Positions 8,074-18,749 of a stretch of 64,000 bases of DNA are shown piece by piece (positions within the stretch are counted from its first letter, which is position 1; each line of letters begins with the position of its first letter). Both the position numbers and the translations under genes were made by a program. This DNA comes from Flavobacterium gelatinilyticum. GTDB lineage: Bacteria > Bacteroidota > Bacteroidia > Flavobacteriales > Flavobacteriaceae. The stretch spans positions 2,108,001-2,172,000 of the forward strand of contig NZ_CP114287.1 of assembly GCF_027111295.1 (NCBI RefSeq), in the 5' to 3' direction. The notes beneath the pieces are model-generated. The model was not told where the DNA came from and made no database searches. It was given only the letters and a program-made list of their open reading frames with translations.

Positions 8074-11000
8074 TTATTTTGTCAGATATAGGTATCCTGC
8101 TTCCTGTTTAGGCTTTGAGGCATTATCTTTATATCTCACGATGTAATAATAGGTTCCTTCCGGTAATCCGTTTGATTCTTTTACTGTTGTTCTTCCTTCT
8201 GAGTAGCCTTTAAATACAACATCATTGTTGTTGTAATGGTCTCTTTCGAATACTAAAACTCCCCAGCGGTTAAAAATCTGAACGGTGTTGTCAGGATAAC
8301 ATTCGATTCCTCTAATGTAAAATCTCTCGTTTTTATCGTCTCCGTTTAAAGAAACTGCGTTGTAGATTTTTAAGTTACATCCGTTTAATTCTATTACTGT
8401 CGGATTATTTCCTCCTTCGTTTTTAGAATCTGATTTATCCAGTACGATTATACCGCTTTGTGTAATTCCTGAAACTGTTCCCTGATTACTTACTGATCCT
8501 GAATTAATATCTGTTTGTGTTAATGTGTAAGTTCCTGTAAATGTTGTGCTGTCGCTTTGTCCAACAGCTAAAGTTATAGGTCCTCCGTTCATAACAACTC
8601 CCGGAATAAGATCAGAAATTAAGATATTCTCTAAAGGAACATTCCCTGTATTTTTAATTATGAAAGTGTAGGTTAAGGTTTCTCCTGCTTCAACATTTCC
8701 GTTTCCGTTTTCGTCATTCAGTTTCACATCCATAATTAATGTGATTGCCGGTACTTCAACAAAAATCTGAACTGTTGCTGTGCTACAATTGTTTCCGTTT
8801 GCTTTTTCACAAATCTGGTACGTTAGTGTATGATTTCCTGGTGCTGTTCCAGGTGCTACATCAATCGTTCCGTCTTCGTTTAGTGTAATTCCGTCAGGGA
8901 AATTTACTCCTGTTAAAACTACATCGGCAGGATTTACGGGAACTCCGTTTAATTTGTCGTTATCTAAAACGTTGATCACTTCTAATGAACCGTTTAGTCC
9001 ATCGGCAAGAGCTATATCATCGTCATTTCCAGCTTCGATTCCAAACTGAGGTCTTGCGCTGCAGCCAGAAGAAGCATCAGGATAATTTACAGTTACCGAT
9101 TGTGTCGGGTTTATTGTAAATTCCATTGTAACGGCAGGTCTTGTCAATTCAAATCCGTCATTTCCTTCTGTCCATTGTCCGTTTGATAAAACCCATCCCG
9201 GCCAGTCCGTTGGTTTATTATCTGTACCTAAAACTGTACCCGGCCATAATACATCTCCTGATAAAGGCATGTTGTTTTGAGTTGCTACAGTACGTCCTGA
9301 GCTGTCAATCCAATTAATGGTTAATAAACCTGTTGGTGTAAAGTTATCTGCGGTAACATTGTATGCAACATAAGCAGCGTTGTCTAAACAATAACTGCCT
9401 GCTGTAATAGTCATCGCAGGTGCTGTAACTGTAACCGAAACTGTTGCAGAAGTACAATTACCTGAATTCGCTTTTTCGCAGATTTCATATGTTAATGTGT
9501 AAGTTCCTGCAGGTGCATTTGGAGCGAGCTCCAGCATTCCGTCCGGTCTTAACGTCAAAATATTATCAGGATCCGGAGTTGTAACATTCAAATTGATATC
9601 TGAAAGCTGTAACGGATCGTTGTCTAAAGTATCGTTGTCCAAAACATTCACAACCTCAACTACTTTATTAATTCCTACAACTGAACCAATTTCGTCTTTA
9701 ACAGCAATTAATAGTGCTTTTTCAACCGGAATTGTTATTACGGCAGGCGTTGCGTCAACAGCTCCATTGTTATCTGTTGCTGTAAAAGTAAATGAATCAT
9801 TTCCTGAGAATGCGCCGCTTGGATCATACGTAAGCATTGCAGCCTGTGCAGGTGTCAATACCTGATTTACCGTAATAGGTGTGCCTGATAGGGCTAAAAC
9901 TCCATTTGACGGCAATGTTAAGATGATGTAATTCACAATTGTTCCATCAGAATCTGCTGCAGTTAAAGCATTGATTGCTGTTGCACCAGCTCTTGATTTA
10001 ATGTTCGAATTAGTATCATCAATTGCTACAGGAGCGTTATTTCCAACTGGAATTGTAACAACTGCAGTATTTGAAACGGCTCCAAGATTATCTTCTGCAC
10101 TAAAAGTGAATGTGTCTAAACCTGTAAATGTTCCGCTTGGCGCATATGTAAGCATCGCAGCCTGTGCAGGTGTCACTACCTGATTTACTGTGATTGGCGT
10201 ACCTGATAAAGCTAAAACTCCATTTGCAGGTAAAGTAAGAACGGTATAACCAGTAATTGTTCCGTCGACATCTGTTGCAGAAAGTGCATTGATTACCGTT
10301 GCTCCCGCGGTTGATGGGATATTTGCATTTGTATCACTGTTTGCAACCGGTGCATCGTTTACAGGAGTTACGGTGATGGTAACAGTTACTGTGTTTCCGT
10401 CAATTGTGCCGTCGTTTACTTTGTAAGTAAAACTGTCTGATGTTGTTTCGCTTCCGTCATGTGTGTAATCAAATGATCCGTCTGCGTTTAGGGTTAACGA
10501 TCCGTGTGATGGATTAGCAACTAAAACAGCTGTAATTGCATCGCCTTCGGCATCACTGTCGTTTGATAAAACTCCGTCTGCTGTATTCACGTTTATGGTT
10601 CCGCCTTCGGCAACGGTATAATTGTCTGCCAAAGCAACCGGAGCATCGTTTACAGGAGTTACGGTGATGGTAACGGCTACTGTGTTTCCGTCAATTGTGC
10701 CGTCGTTTACTTTGTAAGTGAAACTGTCGGTTGTGGTTTCGCTTCCGTCATGTGTGTAATCAAATGATCCGTCTGCGTTTAAAGTTAACGTTCCATGTGA
10801 TGGATTGGCAACTAAAATGGCTGTAATTGCATCGCCTTCGGCATCACTGTCGTTTGATAAAACTCCGTCTGCTGTATTCACGTTTATCGTTCCGCCTTCG
10901 GCAACGGTATAATTGTCTGCCAAAGCAACCGGAGCATCATTTACAGGAGTTACAGTGATGGTAACAGCTACTGTATTTCCATCAACTGTGCCGTCGTTTA

Positions 11001-14000
11001 CTTTATAGGTAAAACTGTCGGTTGTGGTTTCACTTCCGTCGTGTGTGTAATCAAATGATCCGTCTGCGTTTAAAGTTAACGTTCCATGTGATGGATTGGC
11101 AACTAAAATGGCTGTAATTGCATCGCCTTCGGCATCACTGTCGTTTGATAAAACTCCGTCTGCTGTATTCACGTTTATCGTTCCGCCTTCAGCAACGGTA
11201 TAATTGTCTGCCAAAGCAACCGGAGCATCATTTACAGGAGTTACAGTGATGGTAACAGCTACTGTATTTCCGTCAATTGTGCCGTCGTTTACTTTATAGG
11301 TAAAACTGTCGGTTGTGGTTTCACTTCCGTCGTGTGTGTAATCAAATGATCCGTCTGCGTTTAAAGTTAACGTTCCATGTGATGGATTGGCAACTAAAAT
11401 GGCTGTAATTGCATCGCCTTCGGCATCACTGTCGTTTGATAAAACTCCGTCTGCTGTATTCACGTTTATCGTTCCGCCTTCGGCAACGGTATAATTGTCT
11501 GCCAAAGCAACCGGAGCATCATTTACAGGAGTTACAGTGATGGTAACAGCTACTGTATTTCCATCAATTGTGCCGTCGTTTACTTTATAGGTAAAACTGT
11601 CGGTTGTGGTTTCACTTCCGTCGTGTGTGTAATCAAATGATCCGTCTGCGTTTAAAGTTAACGTTCCATGTGATGGATTGGCAACTAAAATGGCTGTAAT
11701 TGCATCGCCTTCGGCATCACTGTCGTTTGATAAAACTCCGTCTGCTGTATTCACGTTTATCGTTCCGCCTTCGGCAACGGTATAATTGTCTGCCAAAGCA
11801 ACCGGAGCATCATTTACAGGAGTAACGGTGATGGTAACAGCTATTGTATTTCCGTCAACTGTGCCGTCGTTTACTTTATAGGTAAAACTGTCTGATGTGG
11901 TCTCACTTCCGTCGTGTGTGTAATCAAATGATCCGTCTGCGTTTAAAGTTAACGATCCGTGTGATGGATTGGCAACTAAAACAGCAGTTATAGCATCGCC
12001 TTCAGCATCACTGTCATTTGATAAAACTCCGTCTGCTGTATTCACGTTTATCGTTCCGCCTTCGGCAACGGTATAATTGTCTGCCAAGGCAATCGGTGCA
12101 TCGTTTACAGGAGTTACGGTGATGGTAACGGCTACTGTGTTTCCGTCAATTGTGCCGTCGTTTACTTTATAGGTAAAACTGTCCGTTGTGGTTTCGCTTC
12201 CATCGTGTGTGTAATCAAATGATCCGTCTGCGTTTAAAGTTAACGATCCGTGTGATGGATTGGTAACTAAAATGGCTGTAATTGCATCGCCTTCAGCATC
12301 ACTGTCGTTTGATAAAACACCGTCGGCTGTGTTCACGTTTATGGTTCCGCCTTCGGCAACTGTGTAATTGTCTGCCAAGGCAATCGGAGCATCGTTTACA
12401 GGAGTTACGGTGATGGTAACAGCTACTGTGTTTCCGTCAATTGTGCCGTCGTTTACTTTATAGGTAAAACTGTCGGTTGTGGTTTCGCTTCCGTCGTGTG
12501 TGTAATCAAATGATCCGTCTGCGTTTAAAGTTAACGATCCGTGTGATGGATTGGTAACTAAAATGGCTGTAATTGCATCGCCTTCAGCATCACTGTCGTT
12601 TGATAAAACTCCGTCTGCTGTATTCACGTTTATGGTTCCGCCTTCGGCAACGGTATAATTGTCTGCCAAAGCAACCGGAGCATCGTTTACAGGAGTTACG
12701 GTGATGGTAACGGCTACTGTGTTTCCGTCAATTGTGCCGTCGTTTACTTTGTAAGTGAAACTGTCGGTTGTGGTTTCGCTTCCGTCATGTGTGTAATCAA
12801 ATGATCCGTCTGCGTTTAAAGTTAACGTTCCATGTGATGGATTGGCAACTAAAATGGCTGTAATTGCATCGCCTTCGGCATCACTGTCGTTTGATAAAAC
12901 TCCGTCTGCTGTATTCACGTTTATCGTTCCGCCTTCGGCAACGGTATAATTGTCTGCCAAAGCAACCGGAGCATCATTTACAGGAGTTACAGTGATGGTA
13001 ACAGCTACTGTATTTCCATCAACTGTGCCGTCGTTTACTTTATAGGTAAAACTGTCGGTTGTGGTTTCACTTCCGTCGTGTGTGTAATCAAATGATCCGT
13101 CTGCGTTTAAAGTTAACGTTCCATGTGATGGATTGGCAACTAAAATGGCTGTAATTGCATCGCCTTCGGCATCACTGTCGTTTGATAAAACTCCGTCTGC
13201 TGTATTCACGTTTATCGTTCCGCCTTCAGCAACGGTATAATTGTCTGCCAAAGCAACCGGAGCATCATTTACAGGAGTTACAGTGATGGTAACAGCTACT
13301 GTATTTCCGTCAATTGTGCCGTCGTTTACTTTATAGGTAAAACTGTCGGTTGTGGTTTCACTTCCGTCGTGTGTGTAATCAAATGATCCGTCTGCGTTTA
13401 AAGTTAACGTTCCATGTGATGGATTGGCAACTAAAATGGCTGTAATTGCATCGCCTTCGGCATCACTGTCGTTTGATAAAACTCCGTCTGCTGTATTCAC
13501 GTTTATCGTTCCGCCTTCGGCAACGGTATAATTGTCTGCCAAAGCAACCGGAGCATCATTTACAGGAGTTACAGTGATGGTAACAGCTACTGTATTTCCA
13601 TCAATTGTGCCGTCGTTTACTTTATAGGTAAAACTGTCGGTTGTGGTTTCACTTCCGTCGTGTGTGTAATCAAATGATCCGTCTGCGTTTAAAGTTAACG
13701 TTCCATGTGATGGATTGGCAACTAAAATGGCTGTAATTGCATCGCCTTCGGCATCACTGTCGTTTGATAAAACTCCGTCTGCTGTATTCACGTTTATCGT
13801 TCCGCCTTCGGCAACGGTATAATTGTCTGCCAAAGCAACCGGAGCATCATTTACAGGAGTAACGGTGATGGTAACAGCTATTGTATTTCCGTCAACTGTG
13901 CCGTCGTTTACTTTATAGGTAAAACTGTCTGATGTGGTCTCACTTCCGTCGTGTGTGTAATCAAATGATCCGTCTGCGTTTAAAGTTAACGATCCGTGTG

Positions 14001-17000
14001 ATGGATTGGCAACTAAAACAGCAGTTATAGCATCGCCTTCAGCATCACTGTCATTTGATAAAACTCCGTCTGCTGTATTCACGTTTATCGTTCCGCCTTC
14101 GGCAACGGTATAATTGTCTGCCAAGGCAATCGGTGCATCGTTTACAGGAGTTACGGTGATGGTAACGGCTACTGTGTTTCCGTCAATTGTGCCGTCGTTT
14201 ACTTTATAGGTAAAACTGTCCGTTGTGGTTTCGCTTCCATCGTGTGTGTAATCAAATGATCCGTCTGCGTTTAAAGTTAACGATCCGTGTGATGGATTGG
14301 TAACTAAAATGGCTGTAATTGCATCGCCTTCAGCATCACTGTCGTTTGATAAAACACCGTCGGCTGTGTTCACGTTTATGGTTCCGCCTTCGGCAACTGT
14401 GTAATTGTCTGCCAAGGCAATCGGAGCATCGTTTACAGGAGTTACGGTGATGGTAACAGCTACTGTGTTTCCGTCAATTGTGCCGTCGTTTACTTTATAG
14501 GTAAAACTGTCGGTTGTGGTTTCGCTTCCGTCGTGTGTGTAATCAAATGATCCGTCTGCGTTTAAAGTTAACGATCCGTGTGATGGATTGGTAACTAAAA
14601 TGGCTGTAATTGCATCGCCTTCAGCATCACTGTCGTTTGATAAAACACCGTCGGCTGTGTTCACGTTTATGGTTCCGCCTTCGGCGACAGTGTAATTGTC
14701 TGCCAAGGCAACCGGGGCATCGTTTACAGCTGTAACTGTTATTAATAAATCAGCGGTTGCTGTTAAATGACCATCACTAATAACGTATGGAATGGTGATT
14801 GGTGTCGTTGAATTAAAATCAGCATCAGGAATAAAAGTAATTATTCCAGACGTGATATCTATCTTTCCATGAGAAACTGTAATTGTCTGATCTGAACCTG
14901 TCAATAATGTTCCATTAATTGATACCAGACTTAGAGTATCTCCCTCCGGATCACTGTCTCCACTTAATGGATTTACTGTAATTGAGTTATCTTCTGCAAC
15001 TGTATACGTATTATTTACAGCTATTGGTGCATCGTTTACAGGAGTTACGGTGATGGTAACAGTTACTGTATTTCCGTTTACTGTACCGTCGTTTGCGTGA
15101 TAAGTAAAACTGTCGGTTGTGGTTTCACTTCCGTCATGTGTGTAATCAAATGAGCCGTCCGCGTTTAAAGTTAACGATCCGTGTGAGGGATTAGCAACTA
15201 AAACAGCAGTTATAGCATCGCCTTCGGCATCACTGTCGTTTGATAAAACTCCGTCGGCTGTATTCACGTTTATGGTTCCGCCTTCGGCAACGGTGTAATT
15301 GTCGGCTAATGCAACCGGGGCATCGTTTACAGGAGTTACGGTGATGGTAACGGCTACTGTGTTTCCGTCAATTGTGCCGTCGTTTACTTTATAGGTAAAA
15401 CTGTCTGATGTGGTTTCGCTTCCGTCATGTGTGTAATCAAATGATCCGTCTGCGTTTAAAGTTAACGATCCGTGTGATGGATTGGTAACTAAAACAGCAG
15501 TTATAGCATCGCCTTCGGCATCACTGTCGTTTGATAAAACTCCGTCGGCTGTGTTCACGTTTATGGTTCCGCCTTCGGCGACAGTGTAATTGTCTGCCAA
15601 GGCAACCGGGGCATCGTTTACAGGAGTTACGGTGATGGTAACGGCTACTGTGTTTCCGTCAATTGTCCCGTCGTTTACTTTGTAAGTGAAACTATCTGAT
15701 GTGGTTTCGCTTCCGTCATGTGTGTAATCAAATGATCCGTCTGCGTTTAAGGTTAACGATCCATGTGATGGATTGGCAACTAAAATGGCTGTAATTGCAT
15801 CGCCTTCAGCATCACTGTCGTTTGATAAAACACCGTCGGCTGTGTTCACGTTTATTGTGCCTCCTTCGGCAACTGTGTAATTATCGGCCAAAGCAACAGG
15901 AGCATCGTTTACAGCTGTAACAGTAATACGTTGTTCTGCATTGGCAGTTCCTCCAAATCCGTCTTCAATTGAATATGGAATAACAACTGCTGTCGCAGAA
16001 TTAAAGTCTGCATCCGGAATAAAAGTAATTACTCCCAAAGCTGTAATATCTACTGTACCATTATCAACCGTAATTGTCTGAGCGAAACCTGTTAAGGCAG
16101 TTCCGTTAATTGACGTTATTGTTAAAGTATCTCCATCAGCATCAGTATCTCCGTTTAACGGATTTAATGTTAACGTGTTATCTTCCTGAACTGTGTAGAT
16201 ATCATTTACAGCAACCGGATTTCTGTTCACTACTCTCAAACGTGCGGCTGCAGAATTTGGCTGCGCACAGGCATTTGAAGTACTGGTTACATCCAGTCTA
16301 TATTGATAATTGTTAAATGAGCGAGGAATATTTGTTAGTGTCAGCGAATTGGTATCGGCATTTGAAAACGTCGGGTTTGTACCTCCGTCAGTAACCGTAG
16401 TCCAGTTTGCTCCGCCATCTATACTTTGTTTCCAGACATATACTAAATGTGTTCCTGTAACCACACCGCTAAAAGTGGCATTACCGCCTAAATTAGTATC
16501 GGCATTAACCGGGCTGGTCGTAATTTGAACTATGTTTGAAACTAAATAATTAGGTTTAGAAGTTCCGTTTGTATTCACCGGTGCTGTGTATGAAGCGGCA
16601 ACTACAGTACCATTTGGATGTGTAGGAGGAGGATTTCCTGTACCGTAAAATCCATTGTTATCCGGATCTGCATTTGTAGTTCCATAAGCTTCAATCGCAT
16701 CAGGACAGCCGTCATTATCTGAATCCAGATCAAACTGGTTGATGATTCCGTCTAAATCCTCGTCATATCGGTCATCGATACCATCTTTATTATTATCAAC
16801 AAAACCAGGTGCATCTTTATCGATAAAATTGAATTTTTTATCATTATCATGATCTCCAAAAGGATCCGGTAATCCGGCTGGAATTTCTACTGAATCTAAA
16901 ATTCCATCGTTATCATCATCTAAATCACATTCGATATCCAGTCCGTCTTCATCGTCAATTCCCATATAGTTTGGATTTTCTACCGGGATATACAATGAAA

Positions 17001-18315
17001 CACTTCCACCGATTAATCCGTCTTCTGATCCGTTACGTTCTCCGTTTAAATGTACTCCTCCAACACCTCCGTTGGCATTTAAAGTAACATTAGGAGGTAA
17101 TGCGGCAAGCGAGTAAAGCAAAGCACCGCCTCCGCCCCCTCCTCCGGGACCGTGAATTGTATTGGTATTTAAATCTTGTCCGTCTCCTCCTTTTGCAGAA
17201 ACAGCAAGATTACCTGTAAAAAGAGGTGTTTTAAGTACAACCGTACCTCCTGCTCCTCCTCCACCTCCTCCATCAGGGTCTCCCGACGGATTAACAGCTA
17301 ATGGCGCAAAACCATCTGCTATAATAGAATGTCCGTTTCCAACTATTTCATCTGCAAAAATAATTACGATACCTCCACCATCAGCGGCAGATGACGGGTT
17401 ATTGGTTGTTACATAACCAGATCCTCCTGCACCGCCCAGAAAAACTTTGTCCTGTGCAAAGAAAGAGGCTAAAGAAACACCCCCAAGACCTCCGGCGTTC
17501 GTTCCGTTGACATTACACCAGCGTTTTCCTCCTTCACCTCCGGCACCATAATTAGATCCTCCGCCTCCGCCTGAATCTCCCGCAACTCCGGATCCACCTC
17601 CATTTGCTCTCGGCGCACGGCCTCTGTTGTAGTTTATATTATCAATAACAATTCCGTCACCCTTTGTAAATGAAGCTGTAGCAGTATTAGAAAGCACATA
17701 CAAATTATTTGGGTCCGGGTCGCAGTCGTTATTAGGACCGTTTATCGTCATCTGAATTCCTTCATACCCTTTTCCGGCCACATTAATATCGGCATTAAAT
17801 ACTACTCTGCCTGCCTGTATAGCCAGAACACCCCCGTTTTTATCATTTGTGTTCCAGTCTTTTGCTGTAAGCTCAGCTGTAATATTTACTTGTCCCGTAT
17901 ATTTAGGAACTCTTACAACCTGCACCATATCTGCCAGAGTATAGTTTTTTAGCAGCGGGTACATTGGCGTAAGTACGTTTCCTGTAATACTTTTGATTTC
18001 AAAAAATTCATAATTTCCAGTATTATGAATTCTATTGATCTTACCTCCTTCAATGGTATTGGTCAAATCAATTTCAGCTCCTTTCATCTGGATAATCAGA
18101 GCTTTGTCTCCCGGAACAAGACCCGCAGCGTTTGTAACTGTAATGGTATTAATACAGCTTAAATCGCAGGGATCGCAGTTGGGCTGATTAATTCCAACAA
18201 CAGAAAAGTAACTGTTTACTATTCCTGAAATGTTTGTTTGTGAATACCCGCTGAGGCTGCACAAAAACAAAAAACCGACCAAAAACTGTTTCAGGGTCCG
18301 TTCTTTATTTAACAT
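8074..18315 (-). CDS. Giant repetitive surface adhesin with T9SS type-B (gliding-motility-associated) C-terminal domain
   Basis: About 3413 residues from the ATG at 18315; one at 18345 adds ten residues before an obvious signal peptide (MLNKERTLKQFLVGFLFLC...SGYSQ), so the inner start is preferred. Order: a glycine-rich N-terminal region with GGGGGGAGG runs; an Asp-rich calcium-binding stretch like thrombospondin type 3 repeats (DLDDDNDGILDS, DLDSDNDGCPDA); an Ig-like segment; one divergent cadherin-like unit; an array of eighteen 97-residue cadherin/VCBS-like repeats interrupted once by a 104-residue unit; two further Ig/cadherin-like units; two LDND-containing segments; a DUF11-like domain; and a C-terminal sorting domain (GCNLKIYNAVSLNGD...QIFNRWGVLVFER) of the type-B T9SS class. 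Probably exported through T9SS with the downstream PorP/SprF protein and used for adhesion or gliding. Calcium dependence is inferred. Confidence 0.93.
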   Translation of the reverse strand: MLNKERTLKQFLVGFLFLCSLSGYSQTNISGIVNSYFSVVGINQPNCDPCDLSCINTITVTNAAGLVPGDKALIIQMKGAEIDLTNTIEGGKINRIHNTGNYEFFEIKSITGNVLTPMYPLLKNYTLADMVQVVRVPKYTGQVNITAELTAKDWNTNDKNGGVLAIQAGRVVFNADINVAGKGYEGIQMTINGPNNDCDPDPNNLYVLSNTATASFTKGDGIVIDNINYNRGRAPRANGGGSGVAGDSGGGGGSNYGAGGEGGKRWCNVNGTNAGGLGGVSLASFFAQDKVFLGGAGGSGYVTTNNPSSAADGGGIVIIFADEIVGNGHSIIADGFAPLAVNPSGDPDGGGGGGAGGTVVLKTPLFTGNLAVSAKGGDGQDLNTNTIHGPGGGGGGGALLYSLAALPPNVTLNANGGVGGVHLNGERNGSEDGLIGGSVSLYIPVENPNYMGIDDEDGLDIECDLDDDNDGILDSVEIPAGLPDPFGDHDNDKKFNFIDKDAPGFVDNNKDGIDDRYDEDLDGIINQFDLDSDNDGCPDAIEAYGTTNADPDNNGFYGTGNPPPTHPNGTVVAASYTAPVNTNGTSKPNYLVSNIVQITTSPVNADTNLGGNATFSGVVTGTHLVYVWKQSIDGGANWTTVTDGGTNPTFSNADTNSLTLTNIPRSFNNYQYRLDVTSTSNACAQPNSAAARLRVVNRNPVAVNDIYTVQEDNTLTLNPLNGDTDADGDTLTITSINGTALTGFAQTITVDNGTVDITALGVITFIPDADFNSATAVVIPYSIEDGFGGTANAEQRITVTAVNDAPVALADNYTVAEGGTINVNTADGVLSNDSDAEGDAITAILVANPSHGSLTLNADGSFDYTHDGSETTSDSFTYKVNDGTIDGNTVAVTITVTPVNDAPVALADNYTVAEGGTINVNTADGVLSNDSDAEGDAITAVLVTNPSHGSLTLNADGSFDYTHDGSETTSDSFTYKVNDGTIDGNTVAVTITVTPVNDAPVALADNYTVAEGGTINVNTADGVLSNDSDAEGDAITAVLVANPSHGSLTLNADGSFDYTHDGSETTTDSFTYHANDGTVNGNTVTVTITVTPVNDAPIAVNNTYTVAEDNSITVNPLSGDSDPEGDTLSLVSINGTLLTGSDQTITVSHGKIDITSGIITFIPDADFNSTTPITIPYVISDGHLTATADLLITVTAVNDAPVALADNYTVAEGGTINVNTADGVLSNDSDAEGDAITAILVTNPSHGSLTLNADGSFDYTHDGSETTTDSFTYKVNDGTIDGNTVAVTITVTPVNDAPIALADNYTVAEGGTINVNTADGVLSNDSDAEGDAITAILVTNPSHGSLTLNADGSFDYTHDGSETTTDSFTYKVNDGTIDGNTVAVTITVTPVNDAPIALADNYTVAEGGTINVNTADGVLSNDSDAEGDAITAVLVANPSHGSLTLNADGSFDYTHDGSETTSDSFTYKVNDGTVDGNTIAVTITVTPVNDAPVALADNYTVAEGGTINVNTADGVLSNDSDAEGDAITAILVANPSHGTLTLNADGSFDYTHDGSETTTDSFTYKVNDGTIDGNTVAVTITVTPVNDAPVALADNYTVAEGGTINVNTADGVLSNDSDAEGDAITAILVANPSHGTLTLNADGSFDYTHDGSETTTDSFTYKVNDGTIDGNTVAVTITVTPVNDAPVALADNYTVAEGGTINVNTADGVLSNDSDAEGDAITAILVANPSHGTLTLNADGSFDYTHDGSETTTDSFTYKVNDGTVDGNTVAVTITVTPVNDAPVALADNYTVAEGGTINVNTADGVLSNDSDAEGDAITAILVANPSHGTLTLNADGSFDYTHDGSETTTDSFTYKVNDGTIDGNTVAVTITVTPVNDAPVALADNYTVAEGGTINVNTADGVLSNDSDAEGDAITAILVTNPSHGSLTLNADGSFDYTHDGSETTTDSFTYKVNDGTIDGNTVAVTITVTPVNDAPIALADNYTVAEGGTINVNTADGVLSNDSDAEGDAITAILVTNPSHGSLTLNADGSFDYTHDGSETTTDSFTYKVNDGTIDGNTVAVTITVTPVNDAPIALADNYTVAEGGTINVNTADGVLSNDSDAEGDAITAVLVANPSHGSLTLNADGSFDYTHDGSETTSDSFTYKVNDGTVDGNTIAVTITVTPVNDAPVALADNYTVAEGGTINVNTADGVLSNDSDAEGDAITAILVANPSHGTLTLNADGSFDYTHDGSETTTDSFTYKVNDGTIDGNTVAVTITVTPVNDAPVALADNYTVAEGGTINVNTADGVLSNDSDAEGDAITAILVANPSHGTLTLNADGSFDYTHDGSETTTDSFTYKVNDGTIDGNTVAVTITVTPVNDAPVALADNYTVAEGGTINVNTADGVLSNDSDAEGDAITAILVANPSHGTLTLNADGSFDYTHDGSETTTDSFTYKVNDGTVDGNTVAVTITVTPVNDAPVALADNYTVAEGGTINVNTADGVLSNDSDAEGDAITAILVANPSHGTLTLNADGSFDYTHDGSETTTDSFTYKVNDGTIDGNTVAVTITVTPVNDAPVALADNYTVAEGGTINVNTADGVLSNDSDAEGDAITAVLVANPSHGSLTLNADGSFDYTHDGSETTSDSFTYKVNDGTIDGNTVTVTITVTPVNDAPVANSDTNANIPSTAGATVINALSATDVDGTITGYTVLTLPANGVLALSGTPITVNQVVTPAQAAMLTYAPSGTFTGLDTFTFSAEDNLGAVSNTAVVTIPVGNNAPVAIDDTNSNIKSRAGATAINALTAADSDGTIVNYIILTLPSNGVLALSGTPITVNQVLTPAQAAMLTYDPSGAFSGNDSFTFTATDNNGAVDATPAVITIPVEKALLIAVKDEIGSVVGINKVVEVVNVLDNDTLDNDPLQLSDINLNVTTPDPDNILTLRPDGMLELAPNAPAGTYTLTYEICEKANSGNCTSATVSVTVTAPAMTITAGSYCLDNAAYVAYNVTADNFTPTGLLTINWIDSSGRTVATQNNMPLSGDVLWPGTVLGTDNKPTDWPGWVLSNGQWTEGNDGFELTRPAVTMEFTINPTQSVTVNYPDASSGCSARPQFGIEAGNDDDIALADGLNGSLEVINVLDNDKLNGVPVNPADVVLTGVNFPDGITLNEDGTIDVAPGTAPGNHTLTYQICEKANGNNCSTATVQIFVEVPAITLIMDVKLNDENGNGNVEAGETLTYTFIIKNTGNVPLENILISDLIPGVVMNGGPITLAVGQSDSTTFTGTYTLTQTDINSGSVSNQGTVSGITQSGIIVLDKSDSKNEGGNNPTVIELNGCNLKIYNAVSLNGDDKNERFYIRGIECYPDNTVQIFNRWGVLVFERDHYNNNDVVFKGYSEGRTTVKESNGLPEGTYYYIVRYKDNASKPKQEAGYLYLTK
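10360..15909 (-). repeat. Array of eighteen 291-bp repeats coding 97-residue cadherin-like domains
   Basis: Every unit begins NDAP(V/I)ALADNYTVAEGG and contains NDSDAEGDAIT, NPSHG and DGSFDYTHDGSETT. Units 1-3 and 4-18 are separated by one 312-bp unit of a different subtype. The arithmetic is exact (18 x 291 + 312 = 5550 bp). Variation is limited to a few residues (e.g. VLVAN/ILVTN, SLTL/TLTL, TTSD/TTTD, GTID/GTVD), so the array expanded recently or is being homogenised. Confidence 0.95.
10550..14646 (-). repeat. Seven-unit block duplicated in tandem, 2037-bp period
   Basis: Repeats 4-10 and 11-17 of the adhesin have the same order of unit variants. Line-by-line comparison of 10550-12609 with 12587-14646 showed no base difference; the first mismatches lie just outside, at 10549/12586 and 12610/14647. 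This is a whole-block duplication, not unit-by-unit expansion. Compared by eye. Confidence 0.88.
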
Positions 18316-18749
18316 TAAAATTTTTAGATAAGTAAAGTTCACCATATAATAAATAAATTAAAATTCACGAATAAGCATAACAAGTCCTGTACGCTCAGAT
18401 TTCTATTTTTAAACCTGGCGTAAATTTGTTGTAAATAAATTTTTATAAAAGCTGAAAACCAGCAGAGACAAAGGATTAACGATCAGATTTGCTGATCCCG
18501 AAAAATGTTAATCACTTCTTTCGCGGCCAAATGTAATTGAAAAATAAAGGGATGAATAGTCAATTCGGACATATTTTAACGGTTATAAAAAAGCCCGTTT
18601 CCTGAAAGATTTTTTTTATATCCAAAAAAACAAAAGTGTAATTAACACACTATTTTTTAATAAGTTACCAATTAAACTTCAAAACAAAACTGAAGCCATA
18701 AAAAAGAACTAATTGTTATATTTTATGAAAAAACAGTTTTTTTTGATGT
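18316..18749 (-). promoter_or_regulatory. Adhesin upstream region with a possible -7 element
   Basis: About 400 non-coding, AT-rich bases separate the adhesin from the AraC gene, which ends at 18750 on the same strand. On the minus strand TACATTTG (18528-18535) matches the Bacteroidetes -7 consensus TAnnTTTG, but the nearest TTG (18561-18563) is 25 bp upstream rather than about 20. If used, the adhesin mRNA leader is about 200 nt. No terminator with a clear T tract was found after the AraC gene. Confidence 0.3.

Noticed and set aside
10360..15909. Regular 291-bp repeats could be taken for a CRISPR array or other non-coding satellite
   Set aside because: The period is a multiple of three, units are translated in one frame as near-identical domains, and there are no short direct repeats with unique spacers.
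18700..18749. A-run/T-run AAAAAACAGTTTTTTTT as terminator of the AraC gene
   Set aside because: It is only A/T pairing with almost no loop and no GC stem, so it is too weak to call.
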